DNA of 64,000 bases, taken from assembly GCF_001645185.1 (NCBI RefSeq), contig NZ_LXTQ01000030.1, forward strand, positions 124,001-188,000. Reading direction: 5' to 3'. This stretch comes from Methylobacillus sp. MM3 (GTDB lineage: Bacteria > Pseudomonadota > Gammaproteobacteria > Burkholderiales > Methylophilaceae). Below are positions 20,472 to 29,112 of this stretch, piece by piece (the stretch's first letter is position 1; each line of letters opens with the position of its first letter). The translations under genes and the position numbers were made by a program. The notes under the pieces were generated by a model. The model worked only from the letters and a program-made list of their open reading frames with translations. It was not told the origin of the DNA and did no database searches.

Positions 20472-21182
20472 ATGATACGACTGCGTTCGCTGATTTTTAA
20501 TCTGGGCATGTGGCTGACGATTCCGCCTTTCGCGTTGCTGGCTATCCTGCTGATTCCCCTTCCCGCCGTCACCCGCAGCCGCATTGTCGGCGGCTGGGCG
20601 CATTTCATCATGTGGTGGCTGAAATTGACCTGCAGCCTGGAATACCGCGTCATCGGGCGCGAGAACATCCCCGGCCATCCGTGCGTGGTGCTCGCCAAGC
20701 ATCAATCGGCATGGGAAACCATCGCCTTTCAGACCATCTTTCCGCCGCAAATCTGGGTGCTGAAGCGCGAACTGCTGTGGCTGCCCTTTTTCGGCTGGGC
20801 GCTGGCCGCACTCTCCGCCATCGCCATCGACCGCTCCGCCGGCCGCGAAGCACTAAAGCAACTGGTCAGCCAAGGCAAGAAGCGCCTGCAACGCGGCCTG
20901 TGGGTCGTGATCTTTCCGGAAGGCACCCGCATCGCACCGGGCGAACGCGGCAAATACCACATCGGCGGCGCATGGCTCGCGACACATACGAACGCCACGG
21001 TCGTCCCGGTCGCCCATAACGCTGGCGAGTTCTGGCGCAAAAACAGCCTGCTCAAGCGAGCAGGAATTATCACTGTCAGCATCGGCAAGCCCATCGACGC
21101 CACCGGCATGAAAACAGACGAGCTGAACAAAAAAGTCGAAGAATGGATCGAGGCTGAAATGCCCCGACTGAATACCCTGTGA
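20472..21182 (+). CDS. plsC: 1-acyl-sn-glycerol-3-phosphate acyltransferase
   Basis: PlsC, 236 residues, transfers the second acyl chain to make phosphatidic acid at the inner membrane. An N-terminal membrane anchor (LGMWLTIPPFALLAILLIPL) precedes the acyltransferase motifs: block I HQSAWE (His-x4-Glu, a variant of His-x4-Asp seen in this subgroup), block III FPEGTRIAPGE, and a Pro-containing block IV. Its stop overlaps the GTG start of the next gene. Confidence 0.92.
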   Translation: MIRLRSLIFNLGMWLTIPPFALLAILLIPLPAVTRSRIVGGWAHFIMWWLKLTCSLEYRVIGRENIPGHPCVVLAKHQSAWETIAFQTIFPPQIWVLKRELLWLPFFGWALAALSAIAIDRSAGREALKQLVSQGKKRLQRGLWVVIFPEGTRIAPGERGKYHIGGAWLATHTNATVVPVAHNAGEFWRKNSLLKRAGIITVSIGKPIDATGMKTDELNKKVEEWIEAEMPRLNTL

Positions 21183-21889
21183 GCGAACGGCAACTCAAAC
21201 TCGCCAACGGACACAGCATCCCCTATCTCCTCAAAGTCAGCGCCCGCCGCCGCACCATCGGACTGCAGATCGACGAGAAAGGCCTCACGGTTCACATCCC
21301 CAAGCGAGTTCCGCAGCACACCGTGGAAAGCCTGCTGCTGGACAAATCCGACTGGATCACCCGCAAACTCGCCAAATGGCAAGACCGCCCGGCCGCCATG
21401 GAATGGCAGGATGGCGCAACTCTGCGCTATTTAGGTCAGGAAATTCGACTGTCCCTGCGCCAGGACACAAAGAGCCGCGCCGCAGACTTCGACGGCAGCC
21501 GCCTCCACCTTGCCCTGCCCAACCCAAATGACGCCCAAGCTGTGCAACGCAAAGTCGTCCAATGGCTCGCCAGGCAATCTCGCCCGGACTTCACGCGACG
21601 CATCGAGCTGCTCGCCGCCAAGCTGGGCGTGCCCACTCCACCCTTGTATCTCTCCAGCGCCAGAACCCGCTGGGGAAGCTGCAATTCACGTGGCGAAATA
21701 CGTCTGAACTGGCGCCTGATCCAGGCACCGCCGCATATCATCCATTACGTGGTCGCGCATGAACTGGCGCATTTGAAGGAGATGAACCATAGTCCGAAAT
21801 TCTGGGCTTGGGTGAAGAAGCTGTGCCCGGACTATGAGGCCGCACGGAAGGAGTTAAAAGAGATTTCGGCGGAGTTACATTTGGTTTGA
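21179..21889 (+). CDS. YgjP/M48-like metallopeptidase domain protein
   Basis: A 236-residue protein of the YgjP (DUF45, WLM-like) family. The zinc-peptidase motif HELAHLKEMNHSPKFW (His-Glu-x2-His plus downstream His) is near residue 195, preceded by the family signature SARTRWGSCNSRGEIRLNW. Members are soluble and of poorly known function. It starts with GTG overlapping the plsC stop (GTGA), so it is coupled to plsC. No signal peptide is visible. Confidence 0.88.
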   Translation: MSERQLKLANGHSIPYLLKVSARRRTIGLQIDEKGLTVHIPKRVPQHTVESLLLDKSDWITRKLAKWQDRPAAMEWQDGATLRYLGQEIRLSLRQDTKSRAADFDGSRLHLALPNPNDAQAVQRKVVQWLARQSRPDFTRRIELLAAKLGVPTPPLYLSSARTRWGSCNSRGEIRLNWRLIQAPPHIIHYVVAHELAHLKEMNHSPKFWAWVKKLCPDYEAARKELKEISAELHLV

Positions 21890-21940
21890 CAGAAAACGCT
21901 CATAATTACTTGCCCTCATTGAAACGTGAAAGCATTTAAC

Positions 21941-22273
21941 ATGAATCGAAATATTACACATTCCCTTGTTCTGATATGTATTTCATTTATCAGCGCGGGT
22001 TGTTACAAAAGTGAGCCTGTCACAGCAGATAATGTGCGCCAAGCCATTGCGAATTCTGATGACTTTCAGAAATACGAAGACCGTTTTGTCAGTTCCACAC
22101 TTTTACTCGTAAATTCTGGGACATGCAATTTAGGTGAGTTACAAGAGCAAGGTGGATGGTATAAATCTGTTATCAACCATAAAAACCAGCCCGTCTACTT
22201 CACCTATTGCGGTGGACTTCACAGAGATAACAGGCTTTACCTCAATATTGAATCCGGAAACACTTTTAGGTAA
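21941..22273 (+). CDS. AT-rich small exported protein, lipoprotein-like, unknown
   Basis: A 110-residue protein with no recognisable family. The N-terminus is a signal sequence (MNRNITHSLVLICISFISAGC) ending in a lipobox-like SAGC; position -3 is Ser, so lipidation is uncertain. Three further cysteines occur in the mature part (TCNLGEL and TYCGG). Codon use is clearly more AT-rich than in all its neighbours (AAT, AAA, TTT and ATT codons), which suggests recent transfer. A GTG 15 bases upstream is an alternative start. It stands alone between plsC-ygjP and the convergent ccoI gene. Confidence 0.6.
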   Translation: MNRNITHSLVLICISFISAGCYKSEPVTADNVRQAIANSDDFQKYEDRFVSSTLLLVNSGTCNLGELQEQGGWYKSVINHKNQPVYFTYCGGLHRDNRLYLNIESGNTFR

Positions 22274-22379
22274 GCCCGAACTCGTGTAAGGCGGATGGGC
22301 GCAGTGTTCTGTCATATGGGAACGCCTAACCCTGCCTCCAGCGGATAACGCCTTCTCATCTGCCATACGAAACCGAATG

Positions 22380-22436
22380 CAGAAAGCCAGAAAATACCAG
22401 CTTCCCCCCACTCTAGCCCTTTCCCCGAGAGGGAAT
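22380..22436. repeat. Possible degenerate intergenic repeat
   Basis: The stretch with CCCCACTCTAGCCCTTTCC followed by CGAGAGGGAAT looks like a worn copy of the C-rich 'CCCTAGCCCTCTCCCC' type intergenic repeat seen in many proteobacteria. It includes a small stem (TTCCC with GGGAA). It lies between the orphan AT-rich gene and the end of ccoI. Only one copy is visible here, so this is tentative. Confidence 0.3.
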
Positions 22437-22440
22437 AAAA

Positions 22441-24858
22441 TCAGCGTAACCGCAGCGCATTCAGCACCACCACCAGCGAACTCACCGACATCCCCAACGC
22501 CGCCAGCCACGGTGAAATGAATCCGGTGGCCGCAAACGGAATTGCCAGCAGGTTATAGCCGAGCGCCCAGCCGAAATTCTGCTTGATGACGCTCATGCCG
22601 AAACGGCTTGTCGTCACGGCATGTTCGATTTCCAGCAGATTTTCCGTCAGCAACACGATATCGCCACTGGTGCGCGCCATTTGCGTGCCGCTGCCCATGG
22701 CAATCGACACCTGGGCTCCGGCCAGCACTGGCGCGTCGTTGATGCCGTCGCCGACCATCGCGACGATTTCACCGCCCTGTTGCAGTTTTTGCAATGCAGC
22801 CAGCTTTTGCTCCGGCCCGAGGTCGGCCTGCCAGTCATCGACACCCAGAACCTGCGCGTGATGGGCAACGGCGTCGGCCGAGTCGCCGCTGAGTATGGAC
22901 ACGCGCAAACCGCGCTGACGCAGTTGCGAGATCATTTCGACGGCCTGCGGGCGCAGTGTGTCGGCAATCACGAAGGCGGCCAGCACTCTCTCGCTATCGC
23001 TAAGCCAAACCAGCGTCGCGCCCGGCGGGATGTCATCCGCGTCCAGCCGGCATTGCGTCGAGAGCATGGGGTTCACAGCCGCATTCCCCACCAGATAACG
23101 CTGCCCGGCTATCGTCCCGGCAACGCCCTTGCCCGGCAGATTTTCGCTGTCCGTCACCACCGGCAAGGTTCGCCCTTGGGCGGCTTGCAGAAAACTTTGC
23201 GCCAACGGGTGTTCCGAGGCTTGCTCCAGGCTTGCCGCCAACAGCAGATACTCTTCAGCGGATTTGCCACCGATGGCGATAGTTTGCAGCAGCACCGGTT
23301 TACCCAGGGTCAACGTACCCGTTTTGTCGAATACGAAATGCGTTGCGCGAGCCAGGGTTTCGAGCGCATGGCCGCGCGTGAGCAGCACGCCGCGTTTGAC
23401 CAGGTGCGATCCGGCGGCGGCAAATGCCGCAGGAGCTGCCAGCGACAAGGCGCAAGGACAACTGATCACGAGCACCGCCAGCATGATTTCGAAAGCGCGC
23501 GCAGGATCGATGCGCCACCAGAACCAGCCGACAGTTGCCACCAGCAAAAGAAGGATATAAGTAAACCAGCTTGCCAGACGGTCGGCCATTTGTGCCAGCC
23601 GGGGTTTTTGTGCCTGGGCGCGATCCAGCAGCCGGGCGATGCCGGCCAGCACGGTTTGCTCGCCGACGCCGCTGACGCGGATCAGCAGCGGGCTTTCGTA
23701 GTTGATGCTGCCGGCATAAACACGGTCGCCGGGCGACTTAGGCAAGGGGCGGCTTTCGCCCGTGAGCAGCGATTCATCGGCGTTGCTCTCACCCTCTTCC
23801 ACCACGCCGTCTGCAGCTATGGTTTCGCCCGGCTTGGCGAGGATCAGTTCGCCGATGGAGAGTTCGTGCACTGCCACCAACTCATGTTGCTGATCGGCGC
23901 CGACGCGTGTCGCCATGGCCGGCACCAGGCGCAGCAGGTTTTCGGCGGCTTCGACGGATTTCTCGCGCGCGTTGCGCTCCAGAAAGCGCGCGCCAAGCAG
24001 AAAGAAAACCAGCATGGTGATGGTGTCGTAATACACCACACCTTCGCCCGCCATCGTCGCCCAGACGCTGCCGAAGAATCCCGCCAGCACACCCAGCGTA
24101 ATTGGGGTATCCATGTTGACCTGGCGATGCATGAGCGCCCGCCACGCCGATTGATAGAATGGCCACGCCGAGTACAGGATGGCGGGGACTGTGAGCAGCA
24201 GGCTGAACCAGCGGAGCAGCTCGCGGGTAGCGAGTTCCATGCCCTGTACGTCGCCTGCGTAGAGCGCGACCGCGAGCATCATCACCTGTCCCGAGGAAAT
24301 CCCGGCCACCGCCAGCCGCCGAATATCGCCCTTGCGCCTTTCCTGACGGCGCTCTTCCTGCTGCTGTGCATTGAAGGGATGGGCCTGGTATCCCAGCTTG
24401 CGGATTTCGGCGAGGATGGCGGAAAGCTTGACCTGCGATTCGTCCCAGCTGATGCGGGCGCGGTGGGAGGCGTAGTTGACACTCACTTCGTGCACGCCTG
24501 GAATCTGCTTCAGATGACGCTCGTTCAACCAGATGCAGGCGGCGCAGGTAATGCCTTCGAGAATCAGCGAAGCCTGCTTGAGATGCTCGCCCGTTTCAAG
24601 AACAAAGCTTTTCTGCACTTCGGGATGATCGTACAGGTCGAGCTTGCGCAGCTCTTCCGGAACCAGTTCCTCGACGCTTTGCGGCATCTCTGTGCGGTAA
24701 CGGTAATAATCCTCCAGACCGTTTTCGACAATGGATTCGGCCACGGCCTGACAGCCGTGGCAGCAAAGCTCGCGCGTCTCGGCAAGGATGACGGCATGAA
24801 ACGGGCTGGCCTCGGGAACAGGCAGGCCGCAGTGGTAACAGGCGGTGTCCGCGCTCAT
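22441..24858 (-). CDS. ccoI: Copper-translocating P1B-type ATPase CcoI/FixI
   Basis: An 805-residue heavy-metal P-type ATPase. N-terminal features of the CcoI class: a Cys knuckle (CYHCGLPVP, then CCHGC) followed by one HMA domain with GITCAACIWL. Then membrane helices, the phosphatase motif TGESRPLPKS, the metal site SCPCAL (Cys-Pro-Cys), the phosphorylation site DKTGTLT and the hinge GDGINDAP. CcoI-type pumps export copper for assembly of the cbb3 oxidase rather than for detoxification; this role follows from its place at the end of ccoNOQP-GH. 17 bases after ccoH. Confidence 0.94.
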   Translation of the reverse strand: MSADTACYHCGLPVPEASPFHAVILAETRELCCHGCQAVAESIVENGLEDYYRYRTEMPQSVEELVPEELRKLDLYDHPEVQKSFVLETGEHLKQASLILEGITCAACIWLNERHLKQIPGVHEVSVNYASHRARISWDESQVKLSAILAEIRKLGYQAHPFNAQQQEERRQERRKGDIRRLAVAGISSGQVMMLAVALYAGDVQGMELATRELLRWFSLLLTVPAILYSAWPFYQSAWRALMHRQVNMDTPITLGVLAGFFGSVWATMAGEGVVYYDTITMLVFFLLGARFLERNAREKSVEAAENLLRLVPAMATRVGADQQHELVAVHELSIGELILAKPGETIAADGVVEEGESNADESLLTGESRPLPKSPGDRVYAGSINYESPLLIRVSGVGEQTVLAGIARLLDRAQAQKPRLAQMADRLASWFTYILLLLVATVGWFWWRIDPARAFEIMLAVLVISCPCALSLAAPAAFAAAGSHLVKRGVLLTRGHALETLARATHFVFDKTGTLTLGKPVLLQTIAIGGKSAEEYLLLAASLEQASEHPLAQSFLQAAQGRTLPVVTDSENLPGKGVAGTIAGQRYLVGNAAVNPMLSTQCRLDADDIPPGATLVWLSDSERVLAAFVIADTLRPQAVEMISQLRQRGLRVSILSGDSADAVAHHAQVLGVDDWQADLGPEQKLAALQKLQQGGEIVAMVGDGINDAPVLAGAQVSIAMGSGTQMARTSGDIVLLTENLLEIEHAVTTSRFGMSVIKQNFGWALGYNLLAIPFAATGFISPWLAALGMSVSSLVVVLNALRLR

Positions 24859-24875
24859 TCTATATGCCAGGCCGC

Positions 24876-25661
24876 TCAGGATGGATCGTTAACCAGCAGC
24901 GACTTCTTGGTGTGATAGACGTCCTTGCCGCGCTCGATATGGATTTCCACTACCCAGCGTCCAGCGTCGGACAGCATGGCTTCGCCCTGATAGATACCTG
25001 CGCCAGCCGGTTGCAAGCGCATCGTGCGGTCATCCTTGCTGTTCGCCATGCGCCAGAAGCCGAGCATCACGCGGTCGGCGGCTATCGGTTGGCCCTGGGC
25101 GTCGCGCAAGGTCAGCTTCAGCGTTTGGCGGACCCCGCCTTTCAGGTCATCCAGGCCTTCCATTTCAACTTGCCATCCAAGATGGCGTTGCTGCTCGATT
25201 TGCTGCTGGTGAGGCTCATAGAGCTTATTGCGGTCATGCGGAATCACGCCCGGAAAGACGGTATGCACTTGCTGCTGATCCTCGCTGGGCAGGATCAGAC
25301 TTGTCACCCAGTCTGGCAGACCATGCGTGGCAACGGAGAGCAGGGCCGCATTCAGGATCGCCAGCATGATGAAAAAGGCGATGATGAGCTTGGGCGCCCA
25401 ATGCATTTTTTCTTTTTTCTTCCAGGTGATGCTGAACACTCCCAATACGGCCGCAGTCGCCATGAATACCACCAGATGAATGGCGAGCACATCGCCGTCT
25501 TGCGGATGGCTGACGCCGTACCCGAGATAGCCAAGAAAAGGCAATAATCCTGCGAGAATGGCGCTCCAGTAGCTGGAAAGATTCAATTTTCTTCCGATGA
25601 TGAAAATGAACACTACAGCCAGCAAGCCACCAAACAAGGTTTGGGTCATCGACATCTGCAT
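24876..25661 (-). CDS. ccoH: FixH/CcoH-type protein with extra N-terminal membrane domain
   Basis: A 261-residue membrane protein. The C-terminal 150 residues match the FixH/CcoH domain (a membrane helix followed by a periplasmic Ig-like part: LKLTLRDAQGQPIAADRVMLGFWR, YQGEAMLSDAGRWVVEIHIERG), required for stable cbb3 assembly. Ahead of it are about 100 residues with three further helices (FGGLLAVVFIFIIG, YWSAILAGLLPFLGYLGYG, LVVFMATAAVLGVFSI). Typical FixH is about 160 residues, so this looks like a fusion. It lies two bases after ccoG and 17 before ccoI. Start: first of three nearby ATGs. Confidence 0.82.
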   Translation of the reverse strand: MQMSMTQTLFGGLLAVVFIFIIGRKLNLSSYWSAILAGLLPFLGYLGYGVSHPQDGDVLAIHLVVFMATAAVLGVFSITWKKKEKMHWAPKLIIAFFIMLAILNAALLSVATHGLPDWVTSLILPSEDQQQVHTVFPGVIPHDRNKLYEPHQQQIEQQRHLGWQVEMEGLDDLKGGVRQTLKLTLRDAQGQPIAADRVMLGFWRMANSKDDRTMRLQPAGAGIYQGEAMLSDAGRWVVEIHIERGKDVYHTKKSLLVNDPS

Positions 25662-25663
25662 GG

Positions 25664-27091
25664 TTACTTGCCCTCCCCGCCAATGAATCCGACCTTGCGC
25701 ACAATCGGTTCCTTCGGAGCGGAATTGGGCGTCACCATGAACTCGAACTCGTGCGTATGCTCAGCCGTCTCTTCCGGCAAATCCACCTTGGCATTGAGCA
25801 GCAGATCCTTGCCGGCGCGGACACGTATCGTCGTCACCGCGCCCAGATCCAGTGCGCTGGCCGGGATGCCACGCACCTCGACCTTGTAGGTTTCTTCGAG
25901 CTCGGTCTTGTTAACGATATGCACCTGATAACGGTTACGCACGCTTCCGTCCGCGAGCTTGACGAAGAGCGGCTGGCGTATCTTTTCCACGCGCACCTCG
26001 GCATCGCTGCGTGTGCCGATGTTGTACGTGAGCGCACCGATCATGAGTAACAGTGCCACGGCGTAACCGAGCACTTTCAAGCGCTTCCACTCCAGGTGAG
26101 GCCTGGTGGGCGTTTCGCTCTTCAGATTCCGTTCGGAATCGTAGCGGATCAGGCCACGCGGGAAGCCAACCGAATCCATGATGTTGTTGCAGGCATCGAT
26201 ACACAGGCCGCAGGAAATACATTGATATTGCAGGCCGTTGCGGATATCGATGCCGGTCGGGCAGACTTGCACGCAGAAGCCACAGTCGATGCAGTCGCCA
26301 TGCCCCTTGGCCTGGCGCTCTTCGCGGGCGCGCAAACCTTCTTTCGGCAGCGCACGTCCGGCGGTACCTTCACCACGGCGGGTATCGTAGCTGACGGCCA
26401 GCGTATCCTGCTCATACATCACGCTCTGGAAGCGGGAGTAAGGACAGATGTAATTGCAGATTTGCTCGCGTGCAATGCCGCCCGCGACATAGGTGGTGAT
26501 GGTCAGCGTAATGACGGTGATATAGGCAGCATCGGCCGCCTGGCCGGTAAAGAAATCATGCAGCAACTGCGGAGCGTAGGCGAAATAGGCGGCAAAAGTG
26601 ATGCCGGTCCAGAACGAAACCAGGAGCATGAAGAAGTGCGACGAACCGACCTTGAGGATTTTCTCAACATTCCATGGCTGTTTGTATAAACGCATGCGTG
26701 CCGGGCGCTCGCCCTGGATCATGTGTTCGATCAGCATGAACATATCGGTCCACAGCGTCTGGAAGCAGAAATAGCCGCACCACGCACGGCCAACCAGGCC
26801 GGTCACGAAAAACAGCAGCGTCGCCGCGATGAACAGCAGCATCGACAGCCAGAAAATGTCCTGTGGATACACCACGAGGTCGAAGATATAAAAACGTTTG
26901 GACATCAGATCGAACAGAATGGCCTGATCGGCCGAACTGGCGCGATTCCACTGCACCCACGGCAACGCAAAAAATACCGTATAGGCCAGCACGAGGATAC
27001 CCGTCTTGAAGCTACGGAATTTTCCCTCTACCGAACGAACAAAAATCGGGATGCGCTTCTGGTAAAGATGGACTTCTGATTCTGTTGCCAT
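25664..27091 (-). CDS. ccoG: cbb3 oxidase assembly ferredoxin-like protein CcoG/FixG
   Basis: CcoG, 475 residues, a membrane ferredoxin-like protein needed for copper delivery to cbb3 oxidase. Membrane helices alternate with WCGYFCFQTLWTDMF. Two 4Fe-4S motifs follow (CIDCGFCVQVCPTG and CISCGLCIDACN), and a periplasmic Ig-like FixG C-terminal domain ends the protein. The ATG at 27091 with AGGTAA upstream is preferred over a longer frame with no ribosome site. Between ccoP (112 bases upstream) and ccoH. Confidence 0.94.
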   Translation of the reverse strand: MATESEVHLYQKRIPIFVRSVEGKFRSFKTGILVLAYTVFFALPWVQWNRASSADQAILFDLMSKRFYIFDLVVYPQDIFWLSMLLFIAATLLFFVTGLVGRAWCGYFCFQTLWTDMFMLIEHMIQGERPARMRLYKQPWNVEKILKVGSSHFFMLLVSFWTGITFAAYFAYAPQLLHDFFTGQAADAAYITVITLTITTYVAGGIAREQICNYICPYSRFQSVMYEQDTLAVSYDTRRGEGTAGRALPKEGLRAREERQAKGHGDCIDCGFCVQVCPTGIDIRNGLQYQCISCGLCIDACNNIMDSVGFPRGLIRYDSERNLKSETPTRPHLEWKRLKVLGYAVALLLMIGALTYNIGTRSDAEVRVEKIRQPLFVKLADGSVRNRYQVHIVNKTELEETYKVEVRGIPASALDLGAVTTIRVRAGKDLLLNAKVDLPEETAEHTHEFEFMVTPNSAPKEPIVRKVGFIGGEGK

Positions 27092-27203
27092 TGAGTTACC
27101 TATATTTGCTAACCGGGTATTCCGAATCACAAAAGAGAAAGGCCCACGTATGCAACGCGAGCCCTTCGTAAATGTTACCTACGGCGTTTGTATCAACGTC
27201 TTG

Positions 27204-28136
27204 CTACTTGCCGCCGCCCAGGCTGTCGTGGACATAGACCGTCAACAGCTTGATCTGTTCCGGCTTCAGGCGGCCGCCCCAAGCGGGCATCACACCGCGA
27301 GACAGGCCGCCGGTGATCACCTTCTTGACCTCTTCCACCTTGCCGGCTGCGTCTTGCTGTGCCGGCACATTCGCCCACAGCCAGATCTTGTCGGTCAGGT
27401 TGGCGGAGCCCATGTCCTGATTACCCTTCGCGTCAGGCCCGTGGCAGACGAAACATCCCACGCCCGGGTTCTTGAACAGCTCGGCACCGGCCGCAGCAGC
27501 AGCGGTATCGACCTTTTCGCCGGAGAGGCTCAGCACGTAGTTTGCCAACTGCGTGATTTGCTCTTCCTTCAGCATATCCTTGAATGGAGGCATGAAGCCC
27601 GTACGGCCGCCAGTCAGGGTCTGATGGATCTTTTCGTAAGTACCACCGAAGATCCAGCTGTCGTCCGTCAGGTTGGGTGAGAAGGTGACCTTGCCCTGGC
27701 CGCCCGACATATGGCACGGCGCGCAATTGTCGGAGAACAGCGTCTTGCCTGCGGAATTGACGAACTGCATCAGTTCCGCGTCCTTGGCAACATCTTCATA
27801 CGGCGTGGCTGCCACTTTGTCGAACCACTGCTTCTGCCTTGCTTCGGCTTCGTTGGTTTCAGCCATCAGCTTGGAGCGCATGTTCCAGTGCGTTTCCTTC
27901 TGCACTTCCTTGCCGTCCACGGTCCTGGCGGTGTACTTGATCGTGTTCACCCCTTCGACGCCCTTGGTGTAGGACTTGCCGATTGGCCAGGCCGGATACA
28001 TGATCCAGTAGATTACCGAAAAGATGACAGTGAGATAGAACGTCCACAGCCACCATCTCGGCAACGGATTGGTCAGTTCCTGCAGATCGTCGTCCCAGAC
28101 GTGACCCGTAGTATTTTTAGTCGTTTGTTGCCCCAT
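27204..28136 (-). CDS. ccoP: cbb3 cytochrome c oxidase subunit CcoP (di-heme)
   Basis: CcoP, 310 residues, membrane-anchored di-heme cytochrome c of the cbb3 oxidase, passing electrons to CcoO/CcoN. Two N-terminal helices' worth of sequence includes WWLWTFYLTVIFSVIYWIMY. Two heme c sites are present: CAPCH and CFVCH, each with a downstream Met axial ligand candidate (GFMPPFKDML and GVMPAWGG). The ccoQ stop is two bases upstream of its start. 310 residues is usual. Confidence 0.96.
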   Translation of the reverse strand: MGQQTTKNTTGHVWDDDLQELTNPLPRWWLWTFYLTVIFSVIYWIMYPAWPIGKSYTKGVEGVNTIKYTARTVDGKEVQKETHWNMRSKLMAETNEAEARQKQWFDKVAATPYEDVAKDAELMQFVNSAGKTLFSDNCAPCHMSGGQGKVTFSPNLTDDSWIFGGTYEKIHQTLTGGRTGFMPPFKDMLKEEQITQLANYVLSLSGEKVDTAAAAAGAELFKNPGVGCFVCHGPDAKGNQDMGSANLTDKIWLWANVPAQQDAAGKVEEVKKVITGGLSRGVMPAWGGRLKPEQIKLLTVYVHDSLGGGK

Positions 28137-28138
28137 GA

Positions 28139-28321
28139 TTAATTTCCCTTCACATCCTGATGTTCGTCGAGGAACGGCATGTTCTTGTAGCTCTCGAGCC
28201 TGGCTCCGCGCTGCCTGCTACCGAAAACGTAGAACAGGACTGCACAGAAGACAGTGAAGAAAATCACCAATGCGAGAGGCTTGGTGTTCTCGAACTGCGT
28301 AAACCACATCAACCATTCCAT
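28139..28321 (-). CDS. ccoQ: cbb3 oxidase small subunit CcoQ
   Basis: A 60-residue single-pass membrane protein (LALVIFFTVFCAVLFYVFG followed by SRQRGARLES). It matches CcoQ in size, helix position and place between ccoO and ccoP. CcoQ stabilises the oxidase core. There are 12 bases between the ccoO stop and this ATG. A little sequence-specific evidence exists beyond this, as CcoQ is poorly conserved. Confidence 0.88.
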   Translation of the reverse strand: MEWLMWFTQFENTKPLALVIFFTVFCAVLFYVFGSRQRGARLESYKNMPFLDEHQDVKGN

Positions 28322-28333
28322 AGTCTGCTTCTC

Positions 28334-29086
28334 CTAGCGGAATTTGGCGAAATAGTCGTCGTCGAACTGCTTGAAGTCGACCATCGTGCCCAGGACCTGC
28401 AAGTAGGCAACCAGAGCATCCATCTCGGTAACATCGCTCTTGTTGTTATCGAAATTGCCCGTACCGGCCTGCTTGATCAGATTTTCTTCTCCCTTTTCGA
28501 TACGCAGCGTGTTGGCGACATCTTCACCGAAGGTGTCGACATTGCGCTTGTACTCGGCCTCATTGCTGGAGTAGGGAACACCTACCATGCGCAGAGCAGA
28601 CATACGCTGCGTGACGTTGGAGTAGTCCAGCCTGTTTTCCAGCAGCCATGGGTAGTTAGGCATCACGGACTCGGGCACCATGGAACGCGGAGCGTTCAAA
28701 TGCTGCACATGCCAGTCGTTCGAATACTTGCCGCCCACGCGCGCCAGGTCGGGGCCGGTACGCTTGGAACCCCATTGGAACGGATGGTCGTACTTGGACT
28801 CCGCAGCCAGTGAGTAATGCCCGTAACGCAGGGCTTCGTCGCGGAACGGACGAATCATCTGCGAGTGGCAGGTATAGCAGCCTTCGCGGACATAGATGTC
28901 GCGACCAAGCTGCTCGAGCGGCGTGTAAGGACGAACCATGTCCTTGCCGTCGGCAGTCTTGACGACTTCCACCGTATCCTTGATGAAGAACAGCGGAATG
29001 ATTTCAACCAGGCCACCGGCGCTGATCGCCAGCATGGTCAACACCACCATCAGGCCGATATTACGTTCAATTTTGTCATGTTTCAT
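28334..29086 (-). CDS. ccoO: cbb3 cytochrome c oxidase subunit CcoO
   Basis: CcoO, 250 residues, membrane-anchored mono-heme cytochrome c. A single N-terminal helix ([24 protein letters not shown]) is followed by the heme site in [18 protein letters not shown], then [18 protein letters not shown] and the axial-Met region. Length fits. It follows ccoN by 26 bases and precedes ccoQ. Confidence 0.97.
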   Translation of the reverse strand: MKHDKIERNIGLMVVLTMLAISAGGLVEIIPLFFIKDTVEVVKTADGKDMVRPYTPLEQLGRDIYVREGCYTCHSQMIRPFRDEALRYGHYSLAAESKYDHPFQWGSKRTGPDLARVGGKYSNDWHVQHLNAPRSMVPESVMPNYPWLLENRLDYSNVTQRMSALRMVGVPYSSNEAEYKRNVDTFGEDVANTLRIEKGEENLIKQAGTGNFDNNKSDVTEMDALVAYLQVLGTMVDFKQFDDDYFAKFR

Positions 29087-29112
29087 GTTAGCTCCAACCT
29101 CTCTCTATCCGG

